This document shows, in pieces, positions 1 to 7,624 of a stretch of 64,000 nucleotides of DNA. Both the position numbers and the translations under genes were made by a program. A model generated the notes under the pieces. It saw only the letters and a list, made by a program, of their open reading frames with translations. It was not told the DNA's origin and did not search any database. The number at the start of each line of letters is the position of its first letter. The stretch's first letter is position 1. Source of the DNA: Kordia algicida OT-1 (GTDB lineage: Bacteria; Bacteroidota; Bacteroidia; Flavobacteriales; Flavobacteriaceae); the NCBI RefSeq assembly GCF_000154725.1, contig NZ_DS544873.1, forward strand, positions 3,299,397 to 3,363,396. Direction: 5' to 3'.

Positions 1-787
1 GCATCAAATTGTCATAGTGACGCATCACAAATAGGTTGTATACCGCTTTACCAAAGTTTTTAGGGTTTCTAGCAATGGCGCGTAAACTCATTGAAAAACC
101 TGGTGTTAGGTATTTCATGTAATGCCAATATCCTTCTGGCATGTAGAGAATGTTTCCGTGTTCTAAGTTGGTAATATATCCTTTTGCTTTTTGCAATGCT
201 GGCCATTTTTCAAAGTCCGGATTAGAGAAATCGATATCTTCACGAACGATCAAAGAGTGTGGAATTTTATATAGAAAATCGTTTTGTTTTTGATCGAACA
301 GAATGCATTGTTTTTTTCCTTCAAAGTGAAAGTGAAAGATGTTTGCCAAATCTATGTCGTAGTGCATGAAGGTATGCGAATTGGTTCCGCCAAAGAATAA
401 CATTGGCAATGATTTCATAAGTTTTAATCCAAAATCGGGATATGAGAAGTCGTCTTGTAACGAAGGAACTTCTTTGAGAATATTCCACAGAAAGATTCTG
501 TATTTTGTAGGTTCACGTTTGAGCAAATCTACGTATTCCGCCATTTTCATTTTGGCGTGTGGTTCGTTAAAACCATCTTTATAATCTACAGGTCTGTCGT
601 CATAGAGCGGCACTTCTTTATCGCCTGCAACTTCTTTCATATACTCCAAACTCCATTTGTTATACGCAGGCCAATCTTCTATAAAACGCTCTATCACCAC
701 AGGTTTTTGTGGTTTGAAGTAGTTTTTTATAAAATCTTCTTTGGTAATCGTTTTAACCCTTGGAATTTCTTGTAGATTCAATTTCAA
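1..787 (-). CDS. Cupin-like / JmjC-type protein (3' end outside window)
   Basis: The C-terminus lies beyond base 1; about 262 residues are visible. The protein reads as a Cupin_8/JmjC-fold Fe(II)/2-oxoglutarate-dependent oxygenase: an HxD metal motif occurs in FMHYDIDLANIF and a second histidine in PEGYWHYM, both in the expected order. Members of this family hydroxylate protein side chains or act as small-molecule oxygenases; the substrate cannot be told from sequence. No ATG is available. The TTG at 787 gives the N-terminus MKLNLQEIPRVKTITKEDF, which looks like the usual start of flavobacterial homologues; TTG at 781 is the alternative. It lies downstream of bioB on the same strand but is separated from it by a hairpin. 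Family call good, exact start uncertain. Confidence 0.75.
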   Translation of the reverse strand, partial: MKLNLQEIPRVKTITKEDFIKNYFKPQKPVVIERFIEDWPAYNKWSLEYMKEVAGDKEVPLYDDRPVDYKDGFNEPHAKMKMAEYVDLLKREPTKYRIFLWNILKEVPSLQDDFSYPDFGLKLMKSLPMLFFGGTNSHTFMHYDIDLANIFHFHFEGKKQCILFDQKQNDFLYKIPHSLIVREDIDFSNPDFEKWPALQKAKGYITNLEHGNILYMPEGYWHYMKYLTPGFSMSLRAIARNPKNFGKAVYNLFVMRHYDNLM

Positions 788-849
788 AATTCTAACGTTT
801 ATACTAGCTAAGTTAATAAATTGTTATGAAAGAATATTTTAAAGCTAAA

Positions 850-877
850 AAAAAGAGCTCATTTAAGAGCCCTTTTT
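850..877 (-). terminator. Rho-independent terminator after bioB
   Basis: On the minus strand GGGCTC-TTAAAT-GAGCTC forms a six-pair stem with one G-U pair, extended by five A-T pairs and followed by a T run. It sits 22 bases after the bioB stop codon and separates bioB from the JmjC gene. Confidence 0.7.
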
Positions 878-898
878 AGTATAATATATGAAACTCAA

Positions 899-2008
899 TT
901 ATTGTTTTTTCTCTAATACTGCTGCTTTTTTCTTTTCTTTCGCTTCTTCATTTCGATCAATTTTATGATCTGGTCGTGACCATTTAGGCTTTTCACCTAA
1001 AGCTTCATATTGAGAATCTTTTGCTTCTACCGTTTTTGGTTGTACCTTTTTTGTAAATGGTTTTTGCGGATTTAATCCTAACATTTCAAACATTTTCATG
1101 TCTTCATTTACGTCTGGATTTGGTGTTGTTAATAGCTTATCTCCTGCAAAGATAGAGTTTGCACCTGCAAAGAAACACATGGCTTGTCCTTCTCTACTCA
1201 TGTTAGTTCTTCCTGCAGAGAGACGTACTTGCGTTTCTGGCATGACAATTCTGGTAGTTGCTACCATACGAATCATTTCCCAAATTTCTACAGGTTTTTC
1301 GTTTTCTAGTGGTGTTCCATCAACTGCAACTAATGCATTGATAGGTACAGATTCTGGTTGCGGATTGAGTGTTGCCAATGCCACTAACATTCCTGCTCTG
1401 TCTTCTACTGATTCTCCCATTCCGATGATTCCTCCACTACAAACCGTAACGTTGGTTTTACGCACGTTGTCAATAGTTTCCAAACGATCTTCGTAACCGC
1501 GTGTGGAAATAACTTCTTTGTAATATTCTTCTGAAGAATCTAAGTTATGATTGTACGCGTATAATCCGGCTTCTGCCAAACGCTGTGCTTGATTTTCTGT
1601 GACCATTCCTAGTGTACAGCAAACTTCCATGTCTAGCTTGTTGATGGTACGTACCATTTCTAGTACTTGATCGAATTCTGGACCGTCTTTTACATTACGC
1701 CAAGCTGCTCCCATACATACACGTGAACTTCCTGATGATTTTGCGCGTAAGGCTTGTGCTTTTACTTGCGAAACCGACATCAAATCGTTTCCTTCAATAT
1801 CCGTATGATAACGTGCTGCTTGCGGACAGTAGCCACAATCTTCTGGGCAACCGCCTGTTTTTATGGATAGTAATGTAGATACTTGTACCGTGTTTGGATC
1901 GTGGTGTAATCGGTGTATTGTTGCTGCTTCATATAACAATTCCATCATTGGTTTGTTGTAAATCGCAATGATTTCTTCTTTGGTCCAATTGTGTCGTATG
2001 TTGCTCAT
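899..2008 (-). CDS. bioB: Biotin synthase BioB
   Basis: Radical SAM enzyme that inserts sulfur into dethiobiotin, the last step of biotin synthesis. The radical SAM cluster motif CxxxCxxC is at C54, C58 and C61 (GGCPEDCGYCPQ), and the BioB-type YNHNLDSSEEYY and SAGRTNMSREGQ segments follow. The start was set at the ATG giving MSNIRHNWTKEEI (369 residues); a longer frame to 2068 would read through a clear promoter box and lacks family similarity. The C-terminus has an extra charged tail of about 60 residues rich in K and E after the FAGDKLLTTPNP core. The gene lies about 5.6 kb from bioA/D/F and appears to have its own promoter and terminator. Confidence 0.96.
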   Translation of the reverse strand: MSNIRHNWTKEEIIAIYNKPMMELLYEAATIHRLHHDPNTVQVSTLLSIKTGGCPEDCGYCPQAARYHTDIEGNDLMSVSQVKAQALRAKSSGSSRVCMGAAWRNVKDGPEFDQVLEMVRTINKLDMEVCCTLGMVTENQAQRLAEAGLYAYNHNLDSSEEYYKEVISTRGYEDRLETIDNVRKTNVTVCSGGIIGMGESVEDRAGMLVALATLNPQPESVPINALVAVDGTPLENEKPVEIWEMIRMVATTRIVMPETQVRLSAGRTNMSREGQAMCFFAGANSIFAGDKLLTTPNPDVNEDMKMFEMLGLNPQKPFTKKVQPKTVEAKDSQYEALGEKPKWSRPDHKIDRNEEAKEKKKAAVLEKKQ

Positions 2009-2027
2009 AAAATAGTTAGTTTGATGA

Positions 2028-2035
2028 CAAAAATA
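2028..2035 (-). promoter_or_regulatory. -7 promoter box for bioB
   Basis: TATTTTTG on the minus strand matches the Bacteroidota -7 consensus TAnnTTTG, 20 bases upstream of the chosen bioB start. It supports the internal start at 2008. No clear -33 TTG was picked out. Confidence 0.5.
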
Positions 2036-2036
2036 G

Positions 2037-2519
2037 TTATATCCATTTAGATTCTGCCTTTGTTGCATCTAAAATATCAATTTTTAATATTTTGGCGATT
2101 TGTTTGGCAACTTTAAAGGCATCTTCTTTGTCTTTAGTTGCGTAAGCTTTGATGCGATGATTTCCGTTATAAAATAAATTTAATACAATAATATCATTTT
2201 TTATGGTAGCTTCTGCAGTAAGTGCTCTCACTTTTGCAGATTCTGTTGTACTAAACACAGAAACATAGTCAATTTCTGGTAATGCTTCCTATGTTCCAAA
2301 ACGAAGTCCAAAAAGTTCGATAAATGTTCTGTATTTTTGTATATCTAAGTCAATTTCAGATCCATCAATATTAAAGAAAAAGATAGACATTCCGCAGAAT
2401 ATTAATCCAAATAGATTTCCTGAAATTAACCAAGAAACTCCCATAAAGAAAAAAGCAACACCAAATATATAACGCATTATTGGCACTTTTCTTTTAAAGA
2501 CAATTTTATTATTTTTCAT
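2037..2519 (-). pseudogene. Small membrane protein broken by one in-frame stop
   Basis: One reading frame of 161 codons is interrupted only by TAG at 2289-2291. The first half has two hydrophobic segments (about residues 15-50) and the second half ends in KILKIDILDATKAESKWI. The intact paralogue at 11011-11514 aligns across the break: it has GKWKPLPALEYVSVF where this gene has GT-stop-EALPEIDYVSVF, so the stop replaces a tryptophan codon (TGG to TAG). Both halves are in the same frame, so this is a nonsense change rather than a frameshift. It could be a recent pseudogene, a sequencing error or, less likely, a readthrough site. Function of the family is unknown; it precedes bioB, as its paralogue precedes bioF. 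Confidence 0.8.
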
Positions 2520-2649
2520 TAGAAAAGTCTGTTAATAGTTGATCTAATTTTTTAATGATTTTATAACTATCAATATCGTAGCATGTTAATTCTGATTTAT
2601 CAAAAACAGTCCTAAAAACAATAAAAAGTAGCATAAATTCCAGTTTCAT
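2509..2649 (-). CDS. Possible small ORF upstream of the broken membrane gene
   Basis: A 46-codon frame with ATG start, hydrophobic N-terminus (MKLEFMLLFIVF) and charged C-terminus (KKLDQLLTDFSNEK). It overlaps the start of the following gene by 11 bases, an arrangement compatible with translational coupling. No family is recognised and there is no further support, so it may be chance. Confidence 0.25.
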   Translation of the reverse strand: MKLEFMLLFIVFRTVFDKSELTCYDIDSYKIIKKLDQLLTDFSNEK

Positions 2650-2670
2650 AGCTATTTGACGCAAAAAGAG

Positions 2671-2733
2671 AAATTACGTTACAACAAAGAAAAAGTAAGC
2701 ACTGATATAACTTTTACTTGCGCAACGTAATTT
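2671..2733. repeat. Long inverted repeat downstream of RiPP-like gene A
   Basis: Arms AAATTACGTT (2671-2680) and AACGTAATTT (2724-2733) are perfect complements. Inner segments AAGTAA and TTACTT can also pair. It lies about 40 bases past the stop of the precursor gene at 2774-2923 and could act as a transcript-end structure. Confidence 0.45.
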
Positions 2734-2773
2734 TAAAAAAACTTATAGTTTTACCCATAAGAATACTGTGAAT

Positions 2774-2923
2774 TTATTTTACATGACATCCTATTCCGCC
2801 TTCTCCAACAGCAACAGAATTACACATTAAATCAGTTGGACCGTATCCTCCAGTAATATTTTCAATAACAAAAGTAGAAACAACATTTCTTTTTAGTTTT
2901 AATTTTTTTAATGAATCTTTCAT
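2774..2923 (-). CDS. RiPP-like precursor peptide A (GG leader)
   Basis: A 49-residue peptide. The N-terminal leader contains LKLKRNVVSTF, matching the pattern L-x-[LIF]-x-[KR]-x-x-[VI]-[STA]-x-[LF] seen in four other peptides of this window, and ends at a double glycine (NITGG). The putative core has two cysteines in CNSVAVGEGGIGCHVK. Peptide B directly upstream shares the core frame CN-[ST]-V and GGIGCH, so the two are paralogues. The leader resembles class I lanthipeptide-type or GG-leader precursors of Bacteroidota. No modification enzyme or exporter lies nearby. Whether the product is modified, secreted or bioactive is unknown. Confidence 0.7.
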   Translation of the reverse strand: MKDSLKKLKLKRNVVSTFVIENITGGYGPTDLMCNSVAVGEGGIGCHVK

Positions 2924-2942
2924 GGCGTAATTTTTTTGGTAG

Positions 2943-2974
2943 TACTTACTCTGTTAAAGGTTTTCAGTTTACCC
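2943..2974 (-). promoter_or_regulatory. Conserved upstream block, copy A
   Basis: A 32-base block ending 20 bases upstream of peptide A's ATG. It is 27/32 identical to the block at 3206-3237 upstream of peptide B; on the coding strand both contain CTGAAAACCT and AGAGTAAG. It lies between the terminator of gene B and the start of gene A, so it is part of the untranslated leader or promoter. Duplication together with the gene is the simplest cause; a regulatory role is inferred. Confidence 0.5.
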
Positions 2975-2986
2975 TTTGATTAAAAC

Positions 2987-3013
2987 TTCCCGTAAACATA
3001 CTACTTACGGGAA
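2987..3013 (-). terminator. Hairpin terminator after RiPP-like gene B
   Basis: TTCCCGTAA and TTACGGGAA form a perfect nine-pair stem with a nine-base loop, followed on the minus strand by GTTTTAATC. It starts 17 bases after the stop codon of the gene at 3031-3183. Confidence 0.65.
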
Positions 3014-3030
3014 ATTTTAGTTTTTAATGA

Positions 3031-3183
3031 CTACCAAAGGTGACATCCTATTCCGCCATCCCATTCTGGTACTGTGTTACACATCATAGCTGTTAATCCA
3101 CCTTTTATTTCATTGACTTTTTCAGCATCTAAGTTTGTAACTACTTGCTTGTTGATCTGTAATTTTTTTAATGACTTTTTCAT
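3031..3183 (-). CDS. RiPP-like precursor peptide B (GG leader)
   Basis: A 50-residue peptide with leader motif LQINKQVVTNL and a double glycine at VNEIKGG. The core carries two cysteines (MMCNTVPEWDGGIGCHLW) and matches peptide A at CN-x-V and GGIGCH. ATG start at 3183. It is the upstream member of a tandem pair, each preceded by the same 32-base block. The family resembles GG-leader natural-product precursors of Bacteroidota. With only two cysteines and few Ser/Thr in the core, a lanthionine product is possible but not shown. Confidence 0.7.
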   Translation of the reverse strand: MKKSLKKLQINKQVVTNLDAEKVNEIKGGLTAMMCNTVPEWDGGIGCHLW

Positions 3184-3205
3184 CGTATGTAAATTTTAAT
3201 AATAA

Positions 3206-3237
3206 TGCTTACTCTATTATAGGTTTTCAGCTTCCCC
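3206..3237 (-). promoter_or_regulatory. Conserved upstream block, copy B
   Basis: Second copy of the 32-base block (see 2943-2974), ending 22 bases upstream of peptide B's ATG. On the coding strand it reads GGGGAAGCTGAAAACCT followed by ATAATAGAGTAAGCA. No matching block was seen in front of the precursor genes near 46-49 kb. Confidence 0.5.
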
Positions 3238-3317
3238 ATACATGAAATCGCTAACTATTTCTTTATGATTTCGATGACGAATGTCTGTCATTAAATTTTG
3301 AAAAAAAAGGAACGTTT

Positions 3318-3339
3318 CACGACTTTAAACAAATTAGGG
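3318..3339. repeat. Direct repeat copy 1
   Basis: Begins CACGACTTTAAACAAATTAG and continues GG; it differs from copy 2 at 3580-3601 by one base (C versus T). The copies are 262 bases apart. Confidence 0.6.
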
Positions 3340-3579
3340 CAAGGAAAGATTTTGGACTTTTACAAACTGTTAATTGAAGCAATTTTATTTAAAATTAGGC
3401 TAGTTTTTGGGGAATTAATCGAGCGTTTTTGTTGAATTTTTCAATCTGAATTTAAGCTAGAAAAACTACATAACCTACTTATTTTCAGAATTTTAATTAA
3501 ATATCTGTTTTAAAGTTGAAAAAGTTTGTTTTTTTGGATTGATATTTTTACGCTTAAAAATACCTAAAGATTTTGCAGA

Positions 3580-3601
3580 CACGATTTTAAACAAATTAGG
3601 G
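3580..3601. repeat. Direct repeat copy 2
   Basis: Begins CACGATTTTAAACAAATTAG and continues GG; partner of 3318-3339. A binding site or remnant of local duplication are both possible. Confidence 0.6.
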
Positions 3602-3682
3602 TTTCCTTTTTTAGTTTTTTTTATGGTTTTTTTGTTGCAGAATGAAATTGTTTTTTTGATGATTTTTTGAATGATACTTCAT

Positions 3683-3710
3683 AAAAAAATCCGCACAAGG
3701 CGGATATTTT
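3683..3710 (-). terminator. Terminator after the flotillin gene
   Basis: ATCCGC and GCGGAT form a perfect six-pair stem with a five-base loop (3689-3705), followed by seven T on the minus strand. It ends the flotillin/NfeD operon, 42 bases past the stop codon. Confidence 0.8.
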
Positions 3711-3747
3711 ATAGTAGAATTGGTATTAGTATTTGTTGCAGTTTTGT

Positions 3748-5211
3748 TTAACTTTCTTTTGAATCGTCTTCCGAAGGTTTTACTTCTGTTGTAGGAACTT
3801 CTTTGGTAACATCTTTACCTTTTAAGTATTCTGGCAATTCCATTCCTGCCATGTTGAACATTTCCTGTAATGGTGGAACTGCTTTGTACATGCCTGAGAT
3901 AAAGTTTGACGTAGAGGTTTTGCCATCTTTTCCGCCACTTCCATTTTCCCAAACAGTAACTTTATCAATTTTGATGTTTTTGATCGCTTCTGCTTGTAAT
4001 TGAACCAATTCTGGAAGTTTATCCGCAATTAGTAATAATACAGCGTCTTTTGAATTGTTTCCTGCTGCTTTTACAATTTGTTCTAAACCTGATGCTTGCT
4101 TGGTTAATACTTCAAATTGTCCTTGTGCTTCTGCTTGTGCTTTGAAAAGAATCGCATCTGCCTCACCTTTTGCTTTTCTACGAATACGTTCTGCTTCCGC
4201 TTCTGCATCAATTTCTACTTTGCGTTTGTCAATTTCCGCAGGAACAATAATATCTGCTTGTTGTGATGAGCGTTCTCTTTCTGCTCTGGCTTCTTCCGCT
4301 TCGCGTTCTGCCGCGTATGATTCTTCTAAGGCTTTTGCTGCTTGCACTTTTTCAGACGCAATTGCTACACGTTCTGCTTCTGCTTCACGCTGTCTACGTA
4401 AGGAATCTGAATTAGCAACTTCAATTTTTGCTTTGTTTTCACCATCAACCGCTTTTGCATTTGCCGCTGCTACTTGCGTACGCTCATCTTGTGATGCATT
4501 TGCTTCACCAATAGCTCCATCTCTGTTTTTCTCGGCAACCGATTTACGAGCTGCGTTGATTGCGTGTGCCGCAGCTTCTTTACCAAGTGCTTCAATATAG
4601 CCAGATTCGTCAACAATATCTGTAATGTTTACGTTGATAAGTTTTAGACCTACTTTTTTCAATTCGGTTTCAACACTTTCAGAAATATTTGTTAAGAATT
4701 TATCACGATCATTGTTGATTTCTTCAATATCCATCGAAGCTACTACTAAACGTAATTGACCAAAGATGATTTCCTGCGCTAGTTCTTGAATTTCGTGTTG
4801 GCCTAAACCTAATAGACGTTCTGCTGCATTTTGCATAATGCCAGGCTCTGTAGAGATTCCAATCGTAAATCGTGAAGGTACATTTACACGAATGTTTTGT
4901 TTACTTAGCGCATTTACAAGGTTTACTTCTATGGAAATTGGAGTTAAATCAAGATATTCATAATCTTGAATAACTGGCATGATAAAAGCCGCGCCACCGT
5001 GAATACATTTTGCTGATTGCCCACCACCAACTTTTCCGTATACTACGAGAATTCTATCTGAAGGACAGCGTTTGTATCTACGGATAAATACCGTGATGAG
5101 TATAAAAATAAATAGCACTGCAAAGACAAGTAGAATGATATTTGAAAATCCTGCGATAGAATTTCCGCCGTCATTTCCTAAACTACTTTGCAATAAGAGG
5201 AGTTTTGTCAT
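3748..5211 (-). CDS. Flotillin-like SPFH/band-7 protein
   Basis: 487 residues, close to YuaG/FloT and YqiK flotillins. A transmembrane segment lies at about 22-44, followed by an SPFH domain (about 50-220) with RYKRCPSDRILVVYG. A long Ala/Glu-rich coiled coil runs from about 220 to 370 (many AEAEA and REAE heptads), as in flotillins that form membrane rafts. The C-terminal 60 residues are polar and acidic. It overlaps the upstream NfeD-like gene by 29 bases, which points to translational coupling; flotillin and NfeD-type proteins usually work as pairs in membrane microdomain organisation. Known for the family: scaffold for membrane protein complexes. Exact clients are unknown. Confidence 0.9.
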   Translation of the reverse strand: MTKLLLLQSSLGNDGGNSIAGFSNIILLVFAVLFIFILITVFIRRYKRCPSDRILVVYGKVGGGQSAKCIHGGAAFIMPVIQDYEYLDLTPISIEVNLVNALSKQNIRVNVPSRFTIGISTEPGIMQNAAERLLGLGQHEIQELAQEIIFGQLRLVVASMDIEEINNDRDKFLTNISESVETELKKVGLKLINVNITDIVDESGYIEALGKEAAAHAINAARKSVAEKNRDGAIGEANASQDERTQVAAANAKAVDGENKAKIEVANSDSLRRQREAEAERVAIASEKVQAAKALEESYAAEREAEEARAERERSSQQADIIVPAEIDKRKVEIDAEAEAERIRRKAKGEADAILFKAQAEAQGQFEVLTKQASGLEQIVKAAGNNSKDAVLLLIADKLPELVQLQAEAIKNIKIDKVTVWENGSGGKDGKTSTSNFISGMYKAVPPLQEMFNMAGMELPEYLKGKDVTKEVPTTEVKPSEDDSKES

Positions 5212-5794
5212 AATTGTTTTTGTTTATTGGTTGTACGATTAATATTCCTGTTCCTGTAATTTCTTTGACTTCAATTACAGTTCCTGTTTTTAAGTTTTCT
5301 TGGCTATCAGCAAGTGCATCCAATTCGCGTAAAGCTCCTTGTATATTAACGTGTACTTTCCCCATTTTGGAACGATTTGCTCCAATGGTTAAATATACTT
5401 CTCCCACATTTCCGATAGCATTTTCAAGTTTTAAGGTTCCACTACTTACCAATTTGTTGATATAATAAATAAGTGTCGCCATAATGGTCATCATAATGAG
5501 TCCTGCAATGGTAGAAACGACAATAGTGACACCTTTTCCATATCCTGCATCGATACAAGAAATTCCTGCCCAACTAAATATGGTAAAAAATGCTACTAAG
5601 TTTTTGAAAGAAAAGAATTGAAACCCAATTCCTGTATCACTTTCTATTTCGGCATCCACATCACCATCTACACCATCTGCATCACCAATTAAAAATGTGG
5701 TGATAAGTACAAATACAAAAATTGTAGATGATATTCCTGCGATAACCCAATAGGATTTCTCAAAAAGTGACAATGTTGAAAACCAATCTTCCAT
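5183..5794 (-). CDS. NfeD/YuaF-like membrane protein
   Basis: 203 residues with an N-terminal transmembrane segment (about 17-38), two further hydrophobic segments (about 65-80 and 88-112) and a C-terminal OB-like domain (about 125-195; GNVGEVYLTIG and GTVIEVKEITGTGILIVQPI), as in NfeD1b/YuaF/YqiJ partners of flotillins. An acidic insert DADGVDGDVDAEIESD lies after the first segment. It is first in a two-gene operon and overlaps the flotillin start by 29 bases. Role inferred: membrane partner of the flotillin. It lacks the serine protease domain of long NfeD proteins. Confidence 0.82.
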   Translation of the reverse strand: MEDWFSTLSLFEKSYWVIAGISSTIFVFVLITTFLIGDADGVDGDVDAEIESDTGIGFQFFSFKNLVAFFTIFSWAGISCIDAGYGKGVTIVVSTIAGLIMMTIMATLIYYINKLVSSGTLKLENAIGNVGEVYLTIGANRSKMGKVHVNIQGALRELDALADSQENLKTGTVIEVKEITGTGILIVQPINKNNYDKTPLIAK

Positions 5795-5829
5795 AGCGTA
5801 TGATTTTAATTTGTTATTGTTTGTTGAAT

Positions 5830-6990
5830 TTAGTCTTTGGTTAGTAATACCGAAACTGCATTTCCTCCAAAACCAACTGCATTGACAATAATATTGTGTA
5901 ATTGCGCTGGTTTTTTTCCTTCGTTAAGATAAGGAATTGAAATGAATTGCTGTTGTTGAATCATTAATATTGCTAACTCTACACTTAACATTCCTGAAGC
6001 TCCAAAAGTGTGACCTATTTTCCATTTATTGGTAGTCAAATTTGGTATTTCGTTACAAAATATTTTTTTGATTGCTTGGTATTCTGCCAAATCTCCTTTC
6101 ATTGTTCCTGGCGCATGCATAACGATTGCGTCAATTTCTTCGGGAGCTTTTTTTCCTAATGCCATTCGCATCGATTTTTCAAAACAGATACCTTCTGCCG
6201 ATATTGAGGTGTTGTGTTTTAGAATTTCTGTGGCATAACCGATTCCTCTAATTTTTGCTAATGCATTTGGTTTTTCTCCGTTTTCGATACAGATAGCAGC
6301 TGCTCCTTCACCCAAAATCATCGTGTTTCGCTTTTTTTCTAAGTCTAATGATAAACACGGATAGGTTGCTTCTTTTTTTGCATAAATGTGTAATGCTTGC
6401 ATTTGCGCAATGGTAAATGGCGTTAATGGCGCTTCGCTGCCGCCCACTAGAAATTTTGAAGCCATCCCTGATTGTAACCAAGCAATTCCGTTCATCAACG
6501 CATGCAACGCTGTAGAACAGGTAATGGAATGTGATATTTGCGGTCCTGAGGTTTGCAAATCGTGTGCTACCCAAGAAGAAATATTTCCTAGAGTTGTGGT
6601 TGGCGAACTTAAGGTTTGCGCATGTTGATTTTTAAGAAAGTCTTCATGATATTTTTCGAAGAGTGTAGTTGCTCCACGTGACGAACCTATGTTGATTCCG
6701 AAGTTGTTTTCAGAAGTCCAACCTGCATTTTCAATAGCGATTCGAGACGCCAATATCGCGTATAAAACACTATTATCTAAATTTTTATATTTCGAATTGG
6801 ATTTTTTTAATGCTTCTACAGCAATTGCTCCCGTTGTAGAAAGTGGTGCTGTATATATGGTATTGTTTCCAATCTTTTTTGACTGAAAAGAATGTGTATT
6901 TTTTGTATAATGTTTCCAAATTTCAGTTTGTGTATTTCCTAGTGGAGATACCGAACCCAAACCCGTTATAGAAATGCAATCATGCAGCAT
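5830..6990 (-). CDS. Beta-ketoacyl synthase (FabF/KAS-like), biotin-region
   Basis: 386 residues of thiolase-fold condensing enzyme. The catalytic triad is intact: C158 (SITCSTALHAL), H292 (VMHAPGT, where FabF normally has AHGTGT) and H327 (WKIGHTFGASG). It is a little shorter than FabF (about 410). It stands just beyond bioA and the Coa1-like gene, and similar synthases occur beside bio genes in other Flavobacteria (general recollection). An attractive inference is that it helps make the pimeloyl chain for BioF, since no bioC or bioH is visible. A role in another acyl chain, such as a polyene, is the alternative. Own transcription unit, 35 bases upstream of the NfeD gene on the same strand. 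Confidence 0.82.
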   Translation of the reverse strand: MLHDCISITGLGSVSPLGNTQTEIWKHYTKNTHSFQSKKIGNNTIYTAPLSTTGAIAVEALKKSNSKYKNLDNSVLYAILASRIAIENAGWTSENNFGINIGSSRGATTLFEKYHEDFLKNQHAQTLSSPTTTLGNISSWVAHDLQTSGPQISHSITCSTALHALMNGIAWLQSGMASKFLVGGSEAPLTPFTIAQMQALHIYAKKEATYPCLSLDLEKKRNTMILGEGAAAICIENGEKPNALAKIRGIGYATEILKHNTSISAEGICFEKSMRMALGKKAPEEIDAIVMHAPGTMKGDLAEYQAIKKIFCNEIPNLTTNKWKIGHTFGASGMLSVELAILMIQQQQFISIPYLNEGKKPAQLHNIIVNAVGFGGNAVSVLLTKD

Positions 6991-7165
6991 ATCAACCTAA
7001 TATTAAGAGTGCTAATATCGTAAGAAATGTGATGATTTGCTAACATTTGCAAGGTTGTTTGTTTGCTAAAAAATAATACATTAAAAATGGTCTAGAGAGA
7101 AGGTTTTGTAACTTTTCTTGTATTTTAGAGACTTGTTTATAGAAATCCATTAAAAAACTAACATT

Positions 7166-7597
7166 ATGAGTCAGCACCAAACACATTCACATCACGAACC
7201 AAGAAAAAACTGGTGGCAACGTAATTGGAAATGGTTTGTTCCTACAGGTTGTTTGTCTTTGATTGCCATGGTTGTATTGTTTGTTGTATTTATTTTTTAC
7301 TCGATAACTTCTGTGATGAAACAATCAACTCCGTATGTAGATGCGCTTGAAAAAGCTACTAATAACGAATATGTGATTGAAAGTTTGGGAGAACCTATTG
7401 AACAAGATGGAATGCTTCAAGGAAATATTTCTATTCAAAATAATACAGGGGAAGCCAATATTTCTATTCCGCTAGAAGGATCAAAAGGTTCAGGTACCTT
7501 GTATGTTGTTGGACGTAAATACAACGGAAAATGGACGTACGACAAGATGACAATTTATATTGATGCTTCTAATGAAACGATTGATTTGTTGGAGTAG
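7166..7597 (+). CDS. Coa1-like membrane protein
   Basis: 143 residues. A His-rich N-terminus (SQHQTHSHHEPRKNWWQRNW) is followed by one transmembrane segment (about 27-50) and a soluble domain with the pattern of Coa1/Tim21-type proteins (YVIESLGEPIEQDGMLQGNI and GTLYVVGRKYNGKWTYDKM). In mitochondria Coa1 helps cytochrome c oxidase assembly; the bacterial role is not established. It is the only plus-strand gene in this stretch, convergent with bioA with a 27-base gap. Confidence 0.7.
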   Translation: MSQHQTHSHHEPRKNWWQRNWKWFVPTGCLSLIAMVVLFVVFIFYSITSVMKQSTPYVDALEKATNNEYVIESLGEPIEQDGMLQGNISIQNNTGEANISIPLEGSKGSGTLYVVGRKYNGKWTYDKMTIYIDASNETIDLLE

Positions 7598-7624
7598 TAA
7601 TTTTTACCAGAAAACCATCTCATT

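Larger units (their letters stand above)
3238..3682. other. Gene-free upstream region of the RiPP-like pair
   Basis: About 445 bases without a credible ORF on either strand. It holds two copies of a 22-base direct repeat (3318-3339 and 3580-3601) and several T/A runs. It presumably contains the promoter of the precursor pair, but no consensus TAnnTTTG with a -33 TTG could be fixed. Confidence 0.5.

Noticed and set aside
1098-1496. 132-codon plus-strand frame opposite bioB
   Set aside because: Antisense shadow of a well-supported biotin synthase; composition unlike other proteins in the window.
4055-4600. 181-codon plus-strand frame opposite the flotillin gene
   Set aside because: Low-complexity Ala/Ser shadow of the flotillin coiled coil, with no family resemblance and no promoter.
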